This document shows positions 12,259 through 24,671 of a stretch of DNA of 64,000 nucleotides, piece after piece (position 1 is the stretch's first letter; every line of letters starts with the position of its first letter). Under the pieces are notes generated by a model. That model did no database searches, was not told the origin of the DNA, and worked only from the letters and a program-made list of their open reading frames with translations. Source of the DNA: Erythrophleum ivorense (lineage: Eukaryota > Streptophyta > Magnoliopsida > Fabales > Fabaceae); contig JAIUCV010000118.1 in NCBI GenBank assembly GCA_026724425.1, forward strand, positions 930,001 through 994,000, read 5' to 3'. Both the position numbers and the translations under genes were made by a program.

Positions 12259-12992
12259 AAAAACTTTTGCTGATACTTGAAGATGAAATGGGGCATAGAA
12301 ACGCAAATTTGACAGAGATGAGACAATTTTCTATTTGACCAAAAGGGAGGTGGTTCTTGCTAGTTGCTACAGGATGCAAAGAACTTGAGAAGCTAGGGTT
12401 TGCATTTGAAATTTATAGAACGAAGTGGAAATTTTTAGACTTAGATAAGCTTTTAGAACATCTCTTGACTTTCTCTGATTCTTGATAGGTTTTAGATTTC
12501 TTGGTATAATCTTTTCGCGACCCCTTTCCTTATTTAGATGACGGACTTCTAGAGTTCTAATGAAGCTTACAATTATCATTTAGGATAAATTATGGATAGG
12601 TATTTAAATTATACAGATTTTTTAATTATAAAAGTATAGACAGTTTTTTTTAATTAAAAGATAACTAATATACTCCTTTAAAATAATAATAATATAATAA
12701 TTTCTTTAAATAAAAATATAATTTATTGAAAAAATATGTTCTAAATTTTTAGAAAATCATTATTTTGAATTGGTCAAATATGTATTTAACATTTAATGAC
12801 AAAAAAAAAATAAACATTTATTATATTATATAAATAGAAAATATAAAAATATTTTGATTAAATTATGTGTAATTATAATTTATATTTCTGTTGCAAAAGA
12901 GGTTAGCATCAGGCATCTTTTGATTTTTTTTCTTAAAGAGTTATTTTTGGAAACAAAGGAACAAAAAAAACAAGTTGTCCAATTTGATTATT
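12259..12992. other. AT-rich intergenic between RLP and LINE
   Basis: No coding sequence recognised on either strand. I searched it specifically for the missing last exon of the DUF971 gene and found none. Confidence 0.4.
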
Positions 12993-13009
12993 TATCATAG
13001 GTGAGTAGA
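12993..13009. repeat. left target-site duplication of the LINE
   Basis: TATCATAGGTGAGTAGA occurs here and again, identically, at 16193-16209. A 17-bp duplication of this kind is the signature of target-primed reverse transcription. Confidence 0.9.
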
Positions 13010-16000
13010 AACTCTGTCTATGACGAGCCTTGATGCAAATTATTTTTCATAGCCGATCCCAAGCCCGGAAAAAAGAAGAGGGTTGTGTTAGGCAATCGAC
13101 AGCCAACGTAAAACTTTGTCGAATCTTTATGACATGGACAATCGATATATTAAACGTAATGCTAGGGCGTTGCCCGGAAGTAATGCGTTGTATAGCTCAA
13201 GTACAGTGACAAGTGAGCAAGAGCCGCTACATCATCGCCTGAGTGTAGTGAAAAATAAGCAAGGGCTTCCACATTTTCGTGAACGAATGTGGGTAAAGAA
13301 GTTAGTTCATGAGTAGGATTCGTTTTGGGATTTAGAATATAGGTACACTTACGGGTAAGTCAATGGAAATAGTAGATACCATGATTAGGAGGAAAATTAA
13401 TTTTATGTGTTTACAAGAAACTAAATAGGTAGGAGAAAAAGCGAAAGAATTAGACATTTTGGGTTTTAAAATTTGGTATACTGAGAAGGCTAAATTTAGA
13501 AATGGAGTAGGTATAATTGTAGATAAGTTTTGGAAAAATATTATAATGGATGTAAAAAGGTTAGGAGATAGAATCATTGCATTAAAGTTAGTAGTGGAAA
13601 AAGAAATTTTTAATGTCATTAGTGCCTATGCATCACAAGTAGGATTAGAAGAATATCACAAAGTAAAGTTTTGGGAGGATTTAGAATGTTTAGTTCAGGA
13701 AATATCATTAGGAGAAAAGATTCTTTTAGGAGGGGATCTAAATGGTCATGTGGGAAGTGTATCTTCAGGTTATGAGGATGTTCATGGAGGATATGGCATA
13801 GGGGAAGCAAATGCAGAGGGTAAAACTATTCTACACTTTTCATTGACGTTAGATCTTATATTAGCTAACAATTGTTTTAGAAAACGTGAGGAATATTTTA
13901 TCACGTACAAAAGTGGAAGGGTATATTCTCAAATCGATTTCTTTCTTATAAGAAAATCGGATAGAAAACTTTGCATGGATTGCAAAGTTATACTGGGAGA
14001 GAGTTTAACTACTCAACATAGAGTTCTGGTTATGGATGTATGAGTTAGGAGGGGAGTAAAAAACAAAGGCCAAAATAGGGTGTTAAGGACTAAGTGGTGG
14101 CAACTAAAGGGAAATAAAGAAAAGAATGTGCAGAAACAGATTGTGGAGGAAGGATCTTGGAAAATACAAGGAAGTACTAACAATATGTGGAATGGAATGG
14201 CTAAAGAGATTAAGAAAGTGGCAAAAGAAATATTAGGTGAATCAAAAGGTTTTGGACTTAGAGATAAAGAATCTTGGTGGTGGGATGTAAGCGTGCAAGA
14301 TAAGGTTAAAGTTAAGAGGGAGGGTTATAAAGTGTAGTCATTATGTAGAAGTAATGAAAATTGGGAGAAATATAAAGTAGCTAAGAAAGAGACTAAGAAG
14401 GCAGTGAGCGAAGTGAGAATGAGGGCATTCGATGGGTTATACCAATCTTTAGGTACTAAAATTGAGGAAAGAAATATTTACAAGTTAGCTAAAAGTAGGA
14501 AAAGAAAGACAAAAGACGTTGACCAAGTAAAATGTATTAAAGATGAAGAAGGTAAAGTCTTGGTCACGGAACAAGATATTAGAGAACGGTGGAAGAATTA
14601 TTTTCATAGGCTTTTTAATGAAGGCCATGAGATTGCATTGCAATCGGATAGGTTAGACACTAGAGAAGAGAATCAAAATTATACTTTTTGTCGTAGGATT
14701 TGTGAGACAGAAGTAAAAGAAGCATTAAAGAGAATAGAGAGTGGCAGAGCAGTTGGACCGGATAATATACCTATTGAGGTATGGAAGGGTTTAGGAGGGA
14801 AAGGTATAAGTTGGCTTACAAAGTTATTTAATGAAATTATGAGATCTAAGAGAATGCCAGATGAGTGGAAAAGAAGTTCTTTAATTCCTATTTATAAGAA
14901 TAAGGGAGACATTCAAAATTGTGCAAATTATAGAGGAATTAAGCTCATAAGCCACACAATTAAATTATAAGAAAGAGTAATTGAGCAACGATTAAGGAAA
15001 GAGACCCAAGTTACGGAGAATCAATTTGGTTTTATGCCGGGAAGGTCAACTATGGAAGCAATATATTTGTTGCGAAGATTAATGGAGCGATATCGAGAGA
15101 ATCAAAGAGATTTACACATGGTGTTTATCGATTTGGAAAAAGCATATGATAGAGTACCAAGAAAGGTTTTATGGAAGACTTTGGAGAAAAAAAGGAGTTC
15201 GTATAGCTTATATTCGAACGATACAAGATATGTATGGTGAGGCTACAACTAGTATAGTAACAAAAGGTGGTCGTACAGATGATTTTCCGATAACTATTGG
15301 TTTACATCAAAGGTCAACTCTGAGTCCTTACCTATTTACTTTAGTATTGGATGTGCTTACTGAATATATCCAAGAGTCGGTACCACGGTGTATGTTATTT
15401 GCAGATGATATTGTCTTAGTTGGGGAATCAAGAGTGGAAATGAATGAGAAATTAGAGAGGTGGAGATTAGCTTTGGAAATTCATGAATTTCGTTTAAGTA
15501 GAAATAAAACCGAGTATATGGAGTGTAAGTTTAATAAGAGACACATCACTTTTAACGTAGAAGTGAAAATTGGAGAACATATTATACCACAAGTCACACG
15601 ATTTAAATATCTTGAATCCGTCATACAACATAATGGGAAAATAGAAGAAGACGTAAAATATAGGATTCAAGCGGGGTGGATGAAGTGGAGGAGTGCTTTG
15701 GGTGTTATTTGTGATAGAAGAGTACCACTCAAACTTAAGGGTAAATTCTATCGTACAGTTATAAGACCTGCAATGTTGTACGGAACTGAGTGTTAGACAA
15801 TAAAAGGGCAACAAGATAATAAGTTCAATGTTGCAAATATAAGAATGTTGCGTTGGATGAGTGGACATACTAGACGAAATCGGATTAGAAATGAATACAT
15901 TAGAGAGAAAGTAGAAGTCGCCCCTATTGTGAAAAAGATTGTAGAATAAAGACTTAGATGGTATGGTCATGTTGGGAGAAGACCTATAGAAGCTCCAGTT

Positions 16001-16192
16001 AGGAGAGTAGATGAGATGGAGAATAGTCCAATAATTAGAGGTAGAGGAAGACTAAGACAAACTATAGGAGAAATTATTAAGAGAGATTTAAATTTAAATG
16101 GTTTGTCTAAAAATATGATTTATGATAGGTGCTTATGGCGTCGATTGATCCATGTAGCCGACCCCACTTAATGGGAAAAGGCTTTGTTATTG
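13010..16192 (+). mobile_element. RTE-type LINE, nearly full length, inactive
   Basis: Non-LTR retrotransposon of 3.18 kb between perfect 17-bp duplications. It has an apurinic-type endonuclease followed by a reverse transcriptase and ends in ADPT then TTTGTTATTGT instead of poly(A). That short TTG-type tail and the single EN-RT order fit the plant RTE clade. It lies between the RLP and the DUF971 gene. The identical duplications suggest a fairly young insertion, yet the reading frame is already broken in several places. Confidence 0.88.
13337..16170 (+). pseudogene. LINE endonuclease-reverse transcriptase, disrupted
   Basis: Endonuclease motifs are LQETK near 13411, GGDLNGHVG near 13732, QIDFFL near 13931 and TQHRVLVMDV ending at 14040. 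Reverse-transcriptase motifs are PIYKNKGD..NYRGI near 14886, NQFGFMPGRST near 15020, FIDLEKAYDRVPR near 15125, the catalytic FADDIVLVGES near 15398 and RFKYLESV near 15600. The C-terminal part has MLRWMSGHTR and RWYGHVGRRP. Breaks: in-frame TAG at 13426, TGA at 14041, TAG at 14335, TAA at 14968, a frameshift in the A-run near 15190, TAG at 15794 and TAA at 15947. Several sit where the family usually has tryptophan, suggesting G-to-A decay. The catalytic residues remain, but no full-length protein can be made. Confidence 0.88.
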
Positions 16193-16209
16193 TATCATAG
16201 GTGAGTAGA
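16193..16209. repeat. right target-site duplication of the LINE
   Basis: Exact second copy of the 17-bp sequence at 12993-13009, directly after the TTGTTATTG tail. Confidence 0.9.
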
Positions 16210-16434
16210 GTAATTAACCCTCCTATTAACGGTACTTTTTGTACAAGATAAGTCCAATAAAATTATGTGCTTTTCATTATATATGGATTTTTTTCCCTTT
16301 TTTCAACTTAGTACTAAATCATTAATTGTTTTTAAAAAGTTTTTCATATGTTATAATAAATTCATCAGAAAATCTCATGACACACTAATAAAGGTTTTAT
16401 ATAAATAATTGCAATAAAGAAAAAAAGTTTGATG

Positions 16435-19055
16435 TTAACACCAAAATTTAGTTCTAAGCTCGAAGTATCTTACCTTATAGTGTCCTACGGGTTCTGCAGA
16501 CATAATTCCCACATGACGCCGCCCAGATATCACCTGGTTCAGGGGAAGCAATCAACTAAGGAACTGCGAACCAGTCATATAAAAATGAGATTTAACAATT
16601 TGATTCAAACCAAAATTCAGAAAAGAATATACCAAGGGATCTGAAGAAAAATTAATTATTAAGAAGAACAACACCAACAGTGGATTTTAATCATTATTGA
16701 GAGTTGATTTGTAGTTCTTATAATTGTAAAATATATGGTAATGAATAATTGATTAAATTAACAAAGAATTTTAAAAGGGTGAAGGTGAAAAGTATTCCAA
16801 CTTCCAACGGGTACCTTTTCGCCACCAATTGACGTGATTTTTCCATCAACGGCTGGACTATTTATTCTGAGAAATTCAGCAGACAACTTGAACACACTAC
16901 GATCGGCAAATCCCACCTCTACCTGAAAAAAAAGTGGTTCAGGAAGGCAGCTCGGTTATGGCATGTAAGATAAATAAACGATAAGAAAAATTAAGATCCT
17001 ACAGCATTTTTCTTTTATGATGATAATTCCATCAATTCTATATTCCAATGAAAAATAAATTAAAACACAAAAACATTCATACGCCAAATTATTAAATCAA
17101 AGGAAGGAAACCAGAGTGTTCATAAAAAAAAAAAAAAAGAAGGAAACCAGAAAAGTTAGCAGCGGAGTAGAAACTATACTAATTTGCTGTATTAAAAAAT
17201 ATCCTTTGACAACTGAAAGGCGAAGTAAAATTTTTTACTGCGTATCCAATTCTAATTCTTATCCACTGAACTTTATGATATTGATCAACTATTAGTCTTT
17301 CATGGAGAAAAGAAAATAGTAAAATTTGGCAGAGGAATCATCAAGTTACTGAGGAGCTACGCAAGAAGAACCTCTGAAGTTAGTGCGTTAAAAGCAGCTA
17401 TTAAACTCAGCTTTACAAAGTCCAAAGAACTTGGGCATCGTTTGGTTGGCTGGAATGTGATTTCTTGAAATGGGAAAAAGAGTGGGTTTGCTTAGAATAC
17501 ATGTTTGGTTAATTAGAAAGTCTTGTTCATGGGTGAGCCAACTCCTTCAAACGTTGGAATCTGCAATTCTCCAGAACAACGAGGGAAAGAGGTCTGTAGC
17601 ATGGGAGAGCGTGGGAGGAGGTCACGTTTTGACTATTTTGCTCCTAAAAATTATTAAATTTAATAGAATATTATTATTTTAGTCATATTAGGGAGATAGC
17701 TTTTACTGTGTATATATATCTTTTTATTATTAATAATAATTAAAAATAAATATTTTATTATTTATTATTATTATTAGTCATTAAAAATAATTATTTTATT
17801 ATATTTTATAATTACTAATAATTAAAAAATATTAAAAGTATTTTGGTCTTTTTTATCCTCTCTTCATTCTATTTCTATTTTATTTTTATCCAACCAAACA
17901 TAAAAAAGCAAAAACATTCTTATTTTTTATTTTATTATACCAAATATAACTATGAATTATAAGATTTCTTTCCATTCTCATTTCCTTTCTCATTTTTATT
18001 CCATCAAAAACTAATTTTCTATACCAAACAAGGCCTTAATAAGTATCCAGTTCACAGCTACTACCATCTAACAATCTATTGCTAAAACTTAACATACTAA
18101 TAAAAATATATTATAAATATAAATATAAATATAGAAATTCAATATAAATTTTTATTTAATATAAAATAGAAATTGAATATAAAATAGAAATAAAATCTAT
18201 TCTATAATTAGAATATGAATATTGAATATATTATAATATTCTGAATATTGAATATAATTGAATATATTAATTATTTATTACAATATTAATTTATAATAAT
18301 TTGAATTATGAATTAGAATTGAATTCTAATTCTTTTATCTTCTTTTTTTTATTTTTTGCTATTTTTTTAAGTTTAAGAATTAGAATATTTCGATTTTCCA
18401 TTAGGCGAAGAATTAGAACAATCAGCCCTTTCCAATCACATGACAGAATTAATACATCGTTTCTACCCCTTTTCCCATGTTTCCGGCAATAAATTCTAAC
18501 ACAGTCCTTACTAGTTGAAACAGTAGACAATTAGACAGTACGAGGAGACAGTTGTTCGTCTAATTTCTCAACTCTAAAAGCCAGAAAATGGCGCCAAGCT
18601 TTCTATCTCACACCCCAATGGCATTCAAGCGATTGAAAGCAAAAATTAACAAGAATAAATGGCTTAAACCAAGAATCCTAGCATAATCTTACAATTACCA
18701 CTCCTTTTGTATATACGAAAGCCACCTCTTTAGCTTCTGAGATTCAAAATAAAATAAATTTAAATTCCAAATTCTGGAATAAAACGCGCCCAAAGTGTTA
18801 AGCGTCTAAAAATGTGATTTAAACTAGTAGAAACCCAAAAATTCACCATCGCCTACGTAGAAGATTTCAACCTAACATTGAAGTAGAGATCACTAGGAGG
18901 AAAAAAAAATTGTAATTCTTTCATGTGATTAAACCAAAACTAAGGGAAGAGGACGGGGAAATTACGCATTTTGGAGGTTGAAGAGAGAATGTGGTGAGGC
19001 GTGGAGCTTTCAAGACCGTGTTGATTCTCCGCATCGCTCCTAATGTACCCAACAT
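16435..19055 (-). CDS. DUF971 (GBBH-like N-terminal domain) gene, last exon missing
   Basis: Three exons fit. Exon 1 (19055-18966) encodes 30 residues rich in R, K, T and L, like a mitochondrial targeting peptide; its ATG follows an in-frame TAG. Exon 2 (16922-16815) encodes VEVGFADRSVFKLSAEFLRI and continues to IGGEK. Exon 3 (16533-16474) encodes VISGRRHVGIMSAEPVGHYK. All junctions are phase 0 with GT donors and AG acceptors. The SAEFLRI..SP..GKI..IGGEKVISGRRHVGI pattern is that of the DUF971 domain in plant mitochondrial-type proteins. The usual last exon, carrying a WDYFYHLG-like motif, is absent from 16210-16473 and from the far side of the LINE. Reading through the exon 3 donor adds 12 codons to a TAA at 16435. 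The gene is probably truncated, though the exons show no stop. Its function is not well defined in the family. Confidence 0.68.
17433..18035. mobile_element. possible MITE in the DUF971 intron
   Basis: The left end GGGCATCGTTTGGTTGG and the reverse complement of the right end, GGCCTTGTTTGGTATAG, form an imperfect terminal inverted repeat. The GTTTGGT core is common in plant Tourist- and hAT-like MITEs. The interior is AT-rich and non-coding. I could not fix a target-site duplication, so superfamily and exact ends are uncertain. Confidence 0.4.
18100..18330. repeat. low-complexity AATAT-rich tract
   Basis: Runs of ATATAAATATAAATATAG and GAATATTGAATATA type simple sequence inside the large first intron of the DUF971 gene. 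Confidence 0.6.
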
Positions 19056-20030
19056 CGTTCGAATGGCTACTATTATCAGAACACAGCCTGTTGTTTCTCT
19101 GAAGCTGAGCTACTCTAATCTCCATATAAAGCACCTCATGAACACAGCACAACAGAGTGCAAGGCTACCATAGATGGGAAGGGAATGGCTGCCGTCGATG
19201 CGACACTCTGCTACTGCGAGCGGAATGCGATTGTGCGTACTGCGAAAGACTCAAGGCTGTTCTGGAGGAATTAAGCAAACCTAATGCAGACTACCCAAAC
19301 GCACCGCATGTGGACTTTTTCTTTCTCTGAAGAAAAAGCCATGGTTTCAAAGTCACTCAATGGATCCTGATAAAATTTGATTTATGATTCACGGTTTAAT
19401 TATCGGAATTAAATTGTTTTTTATTATATAATATATATAATATTTTATAATTACATTATACATATTGTAAAATAATAATTAAAATAAATAAATAACTAAA
19501 AATACAAATATTCAATTATATTATTTTATATATGACAACAAATTTAAATAAAATAAATTGGATTGGATTCAATAAATATTATAAATTTATATTCTAAAAT
19601 GCTAAAATTCTAATTTGGACAAAAATAAAAAATAAAAAATTCACTTCCCCTTATTGTTGCATCTTCAATTGTTGTCCTTATTTTGTCATTTTACATTACA
19701 TTACATAAGATAAATAAATCACATAATTTTAAATTCCCTTCTCATATCACCCCAATTCTTCATTCTATGATGGAGCATAAAGAATGAATAGTGGGATATT
19801 AAGAAAAAATTACCAACTTAACAAAATTCTCATATAAGAAGCCTCTACTCTACTATATGTCTTATTTATTTATTTATTTATTTATTTATTTTACTATTAT
19901 TCAATCTCACTTATGAATAACCAACTCAATACTATTATAGGAATGTTGGAATTGTCAAGAAGCCTTTGCTCTTTGTCCCATGAGGCTCTCATGCTGATAC
20001 AAGATATAGAAAGAGTATACATTTTACACT
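19056..20030. other. intergenic, AT-rich
   Basis: The first 250 bp, next to the DUF971 start, are less AT-rich and may hold its promoter. A (TTTA)n microsatellite lies at about 19861-19893. No gene seen. Confidence 0.4.
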
Positions 20031-20612
20031 AAGATATCAAATTAGCCCACCAAAAATGGGTTCAATGTTTAAATATAATTGATTCTTATTATAAAAAAAA
20101 ATATATGTTGCAACTTCAATGGCTAAGCTAAGCCAACCATTTTTAATTAGACTGTGATTGAGACTTGGCCCATTTTCCTTGAGTAGTGTCGAGCTAGGGG
20201 TTGGGCCTTTTTTCATTACTTTTTTTTTCATAGGCCCACCCCATGGTTAAGTCTAGTTAGAGCCTTAGTGCACACAAAAATTTGCTATCTCAACCTTGAA
20301 ATATCCTAAAACAATATAGTCCATTAATTTTACTAATATAGGATCAAAGTGGCTTTCATCACAAATATTCACAACTAAACCCATCAATGGTCACAATGTT
20401 AGCAAAATTAATGACATAGATCAAGTATCAATGTAAAGTGTGGAAATTACATGTAATGTGTTTTTAATCATGCCTATTTCCAACTACTCTTAATTTATGA
20501 CTCAGAGTCCAAGACACATTCTAAAATATGAAATTCATTTATCTCATAAAACTTTAGTTTGTACAAAATGTAAACTTATACTTGTCAAAAGCATGAACCA
20601 AATTACAAACTC

Positions 20613-22328
20613 TTAATAAAATGACATATTATTTATCCTAACAACACCCATATGAGCTACATACTCATGAAAAACCTTAAATACCAAGCCCTTAGTGAAT
20701 GTGTCCACAATTATTGAGTTTGTATTAATATGCTTTTTGACACTTGAACACTTTGAACTCTTCCCTTCACGAACAAAAAATATAATGTATATATGCTTTG
20801 ATTTTGACAAACTCTCATTGTTTTTTTAATACAACTTAGCAGCCTTATTATCATAATCAATTTTTATGGTCTCTTTATGCCATAAACCACTTACAGCTTC
20901 ATGATAAAATTCTTCAACCATATTTCTTTATTTGATGCTTCATAGCAAGTTATAAATTTAGTGTCTAAGGTAGAAGAAACTATGAGTGCTTGTTTGATAT
21001 TTTTCCAAAAAATAGCTGCCTCGACCATGAAGATTTAACCTAATGTAGGTTTCCTACCATTAAGACATCTAGCAAAATTTAAATTGAAATATCTCACAAT
21101 CTCTAAGTAATTGAATCTCCGACAAGTGAGCATATAATCCTTAGTTCTTTATAGATACCTTATAACATATTTTGTTGCTTTCTAATGATCCACCCTAAGT
21201 TACTTAAATATCTACCTAACATTCCCATTGTATATACTGTGTCTGAAGGTTCTTGTGCACACATGAGACTCCCTATTGTTGAAGCATATGAGATTTTCTC
21301 CATCTCTCTCTTTTTCAGGTCCATATTTGGACATTGAAGCAAACTAAACTTTTTTTGCCACAGGTGTGTTTCTTGGTGCAGAATTTTGCATGCCAATTCT
21401 GTGATAGTCTAAGTATACTTTTAAAACAATCTAGATGAATCTATATACCCAAAACAAAAGACACTTCACCATGATATTTCATTTCAAATTTATTAGATAG
21501 AAATCTCTTCGTTTCAATAATAGGCTTATATCACTGCTTGTTAGTAGAATATTATCTACATATAGTACTAGGATAACAAATTTGCTCTAATTGGTCTTGA
21601 GATATATGCACTGATAAATGATATTTTCCTTAAAACTAAAAAAGATTATCACCTGATCAAATTTTTGATACCATTGATGAGACACTTGCTTTAAACCATA
21701 AATGGATTTTTTGAGTTTATATACAAGTTGCTTTGAATCCTTAGACTCAAAGTTCTTTGGTTGCACCATGTATATGGTTTCATCAATATCTCTACATTGA
21801 GAAATGTTGTCTTTATATCCATTTGATGTAACTCTAGGTCATAATGAGCTATAAGTGCCATAACAATTCTAAAGGAGTCTTCCATTGAAATTAGCAAAAA
21901 AGTTTCTTTGAAATCTAAACCTCCCTTTTAGTAAGTCACTTGGGGACTAAGCATGCCTTATATCTTTTGATACTACCATTTAAATCTTGTTTGGTTTTGA
22001 AAATTCATTTTCAACCAATTGGTTTCGTTCCTTTCAATAACTTAATAAGATCCCAAATGCCATTATCCTTCATAGACTTCATCTCATTCTTTATGGCTTC
22101 GATCCATTTATTAAAGTTTGAACATGATTTGGCTTGACTGAAAGATATAAGATCATCTTCCAATCCAATATCAAATTCATGTTCATAGAGATAAATGACA
22201 TGGTCATCTAAAATTTCCTTTCTCCTTTCTTTGGTCGATCTCCTTATAGGCACTTCAAATTAAGGTTGTTCAACTCATTAACTTCAATAGATGATGGTTC
22301 TTGAAACTAAACTAAAAGGTATCACAAG
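20613..22328 (-). pseudogene. Copia pol remnant: reverse transcriptase and RNase H
   Basis: Read on the minus strand from 22300 down, the order is a linker with FQEPSSIEVNEL, RRSTKERR, FNKWIEAIKNEMKSM and WDLIKLL. Then come SFRIVMALIAHYDLELHQMD, KLKKSIYGLKQ, the active-site stretch VLYVDNILL, ISYASTIGSLM, MLGRYLSNLG, SKSKHI and FHEYVAHMGVV. This is the standard Ty1/Copia order of reverse transcriptase then RNase H. The catalytic box reads YVDN instead of YVDD, and frameshifts and stops break the frame many times, so it is long dead. The 3' LTR was not resolved below about 20600. Confidence 0.85.
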
Positions 22329-24671
22329 TGTAATACCTTGAAAATATAAAATAAAATAAATTATTTTAGGTTATTAAAATAAAAACTAAATAAATTATAA
22401 ATTGATTTTGGAGTGTGTAAAATTTTCTAGGAACTTTTCCAATTATTTTAAATACCAATTAAAGCATATTAAACTTTTTAAGGGCAAAAATGCAATATTA
22501 GCCAGAGGTATTTCAATATTTCTCAAACACCCTCTCTCTCCACCTTTTTCCATATGATGCAAGTCCTTTTTTCTTCATCTCCTTCATGAAGCTCTACACC
22601 TTTCGGCTACCATCCACACATTTTCATCTCCTAAATATTTTCTCTTCTCTTTTGGTCACTTCTAACCACATATTTGCTGTTGTTAGTTATTGTTCTGACG
22701 TGCTTCAATTTTGGTACTTCTCCTCATTATTGCAACTCCATTTTTTCTCATCTTTTTCCTATTTTCCTTCATTAATCAGTCATGAATTTTTTGGAATTTG
22801 AAGGTAGTTTTTTCTCTCTTTCCTCTTCATCTTTCTTTTCTATCAATATTGATCTTTTCACATGCTTTATTGAAGCACAATCCCTTTTGTACAGCTCTCT
22901 TCCTTCCAAGTGATGTGGGTGAGCTCCAAAAAATTAAGGATTTCTTGAAGCTTAACATTAAAGTGTGAATTGGTACTTCCTACTTCATCCTCTAGCTCTA
23001 TTAAGTGAGTTTTAAGCTTAATTTAAGTTATAAAAGCTTAGATTGAAAAATCTAAATTTAGGGTTTACATTTAAGATAGTAAAATATGCAAAAATTTAAG
23101 AATTTATATTTTAGGGAGTATATTAGATTATATAAATAATTGTGGATGTTATTTGAGTAGTCAAAATAATTAATTTATATTGGTCATAATTTTAGGTGAC
23201 ACCAAGGAGACTCTTTCAACGGGGACTCAGTATTAAATAATAAGAAATAGGGACCTATACTATTGGTCCCAAATGGTGAGTGTATAAATAATAGAGTGTC
23301 ATATCTATTTTATTCCATATTATATTTTTGTAGTGAAAATTGTTTTGAGATTTATACGCTTTGCTTCGTAGGGAAACAAATAGATATTTTCAAAACTTTA
23401 AAATATGTGTGTATACATATTCATATGATGATTTAATAAATTTATTAAAGAAAATAAATAATTGAAATATGGCAAGATACATACTTGTGAAATGCAAAAG
23501 AATAAATTGAATGAAAAGAAAGTAGTGGTGTATATATATATTTATTTGTGAGAGAAGTGTTTTATGTTATTTTGTGGTTTCATATGTTATAGTGATTCTA
23601 TTGAAAGTTAAGCCACCTTATTTAATTAATTATTTATTTCATTGATTCCTTGTCTATTTTAGTTAGCTAAATGTCATTTTAGTGGATTTTATTTTCTACT
23701 TTCTCTTCTTTTTATAATAGATAGGAATCTAGTTAGGACCTCATAATTGTTAGTAGAGGTAATAATTTAGGTGCACCTAGAATAAATTATGAATTTTGAT
23801 AGCACTGTAATGTGATGTATCCAGTACCATAACTTGGAATATTAGATGTGTACTATGAAAGTGATAAAGAGGAATGTATCCAAAGTAATGTCAAGAGATA
23901 TGATGTTGTGGTTTGAATGCAAAGACATTTGGTGTTTTGAATTCTTTATATGATGCCCATCTCCACAATATTTTCTTAACATGTAAAAAATATGGTTTCT
24001 ATTTAAAATTTTTCTATTTATTAATTAATTGTTTTTCATTTTGATTATAAAAACATTATTGCTTAAATTATTTGATTACTATTTGATTTCAAAAAATTCA
24101 CACGTGCCATTGTTTCCCCTCCGTGCACTTTATTATTGATGCACTCACTAAGCCATTGGTAGGCCTATCTCTTTTCTTTCATTATTTTATAGACTAGTAG
24201 ATAAAGGAGTGAAGTGATTTGGAAGCCCATGTGTTACTAGACCCCTAAAATATGTGCTTAATTTTATAAGATTGTGTCAGACTCCATGATGTGATGGCAT
24301 TTAGGTGTGGAGAGAGTATTTTGGAATTGGTATACATTGTATGGTCACTTAAAATGCGTAAACATTGTTCATAGTTTTTTAGCTAGGCATTTCGGTTGAT
24401 GTAACTTGTTGTTACTGGTATTGGTGTTGGCTTGATTTATTTTATAGGTTGGAATGTCCAATTTTTAGAGGAGATGCTGCTAGACTTTTAGCAACCCCCT
24501 AGTAAAGTAATGAAATGAATACTTATTTTTTGAAACTTATGGGTTGTATGGACTGACTTGAACATATTATATAATGTTTGACTTTAAATTTTTAAGACTT
24601 GTTAGGCTAATCTAATCATTAGTTTGGTTTAGCCTATGCACTGATCGTGGCTTAGAAATTGAGTCATGACA
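22329..24671 (+). mobile_element. LTR-like insertion inside the Copia element
   Basis: The segment begins TGTAATACCTTGAAAAT and ends GAGTCATGACA, the TGTAA..GTCGTGACA style termini I recognise from long plant Gypsy LTRs. It interrupts the Copia polyprotein between the integrase C-terminus (right) and the RRSTKERR linker (left), which shows that it is an insertion. Flanking pentamers ACAAG and ATAGA do not match, so either the ends or the duplication are altered. The interior is non-coding. Probably a solo LTR of about 2.3 kb. Confidence 0.5.

Noticed and set aside
12018..13000. Last exon of the DUF971 gene beyond the LINE
   Set aside because: No frame on the minus strand shows the expected W-D-Y-F-type motif or an acceptor followed by a matching phase.
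15494..15970. 158-codon minus-strand frame
   Set aside because: Antisense to the LINE reverse transcriptase.
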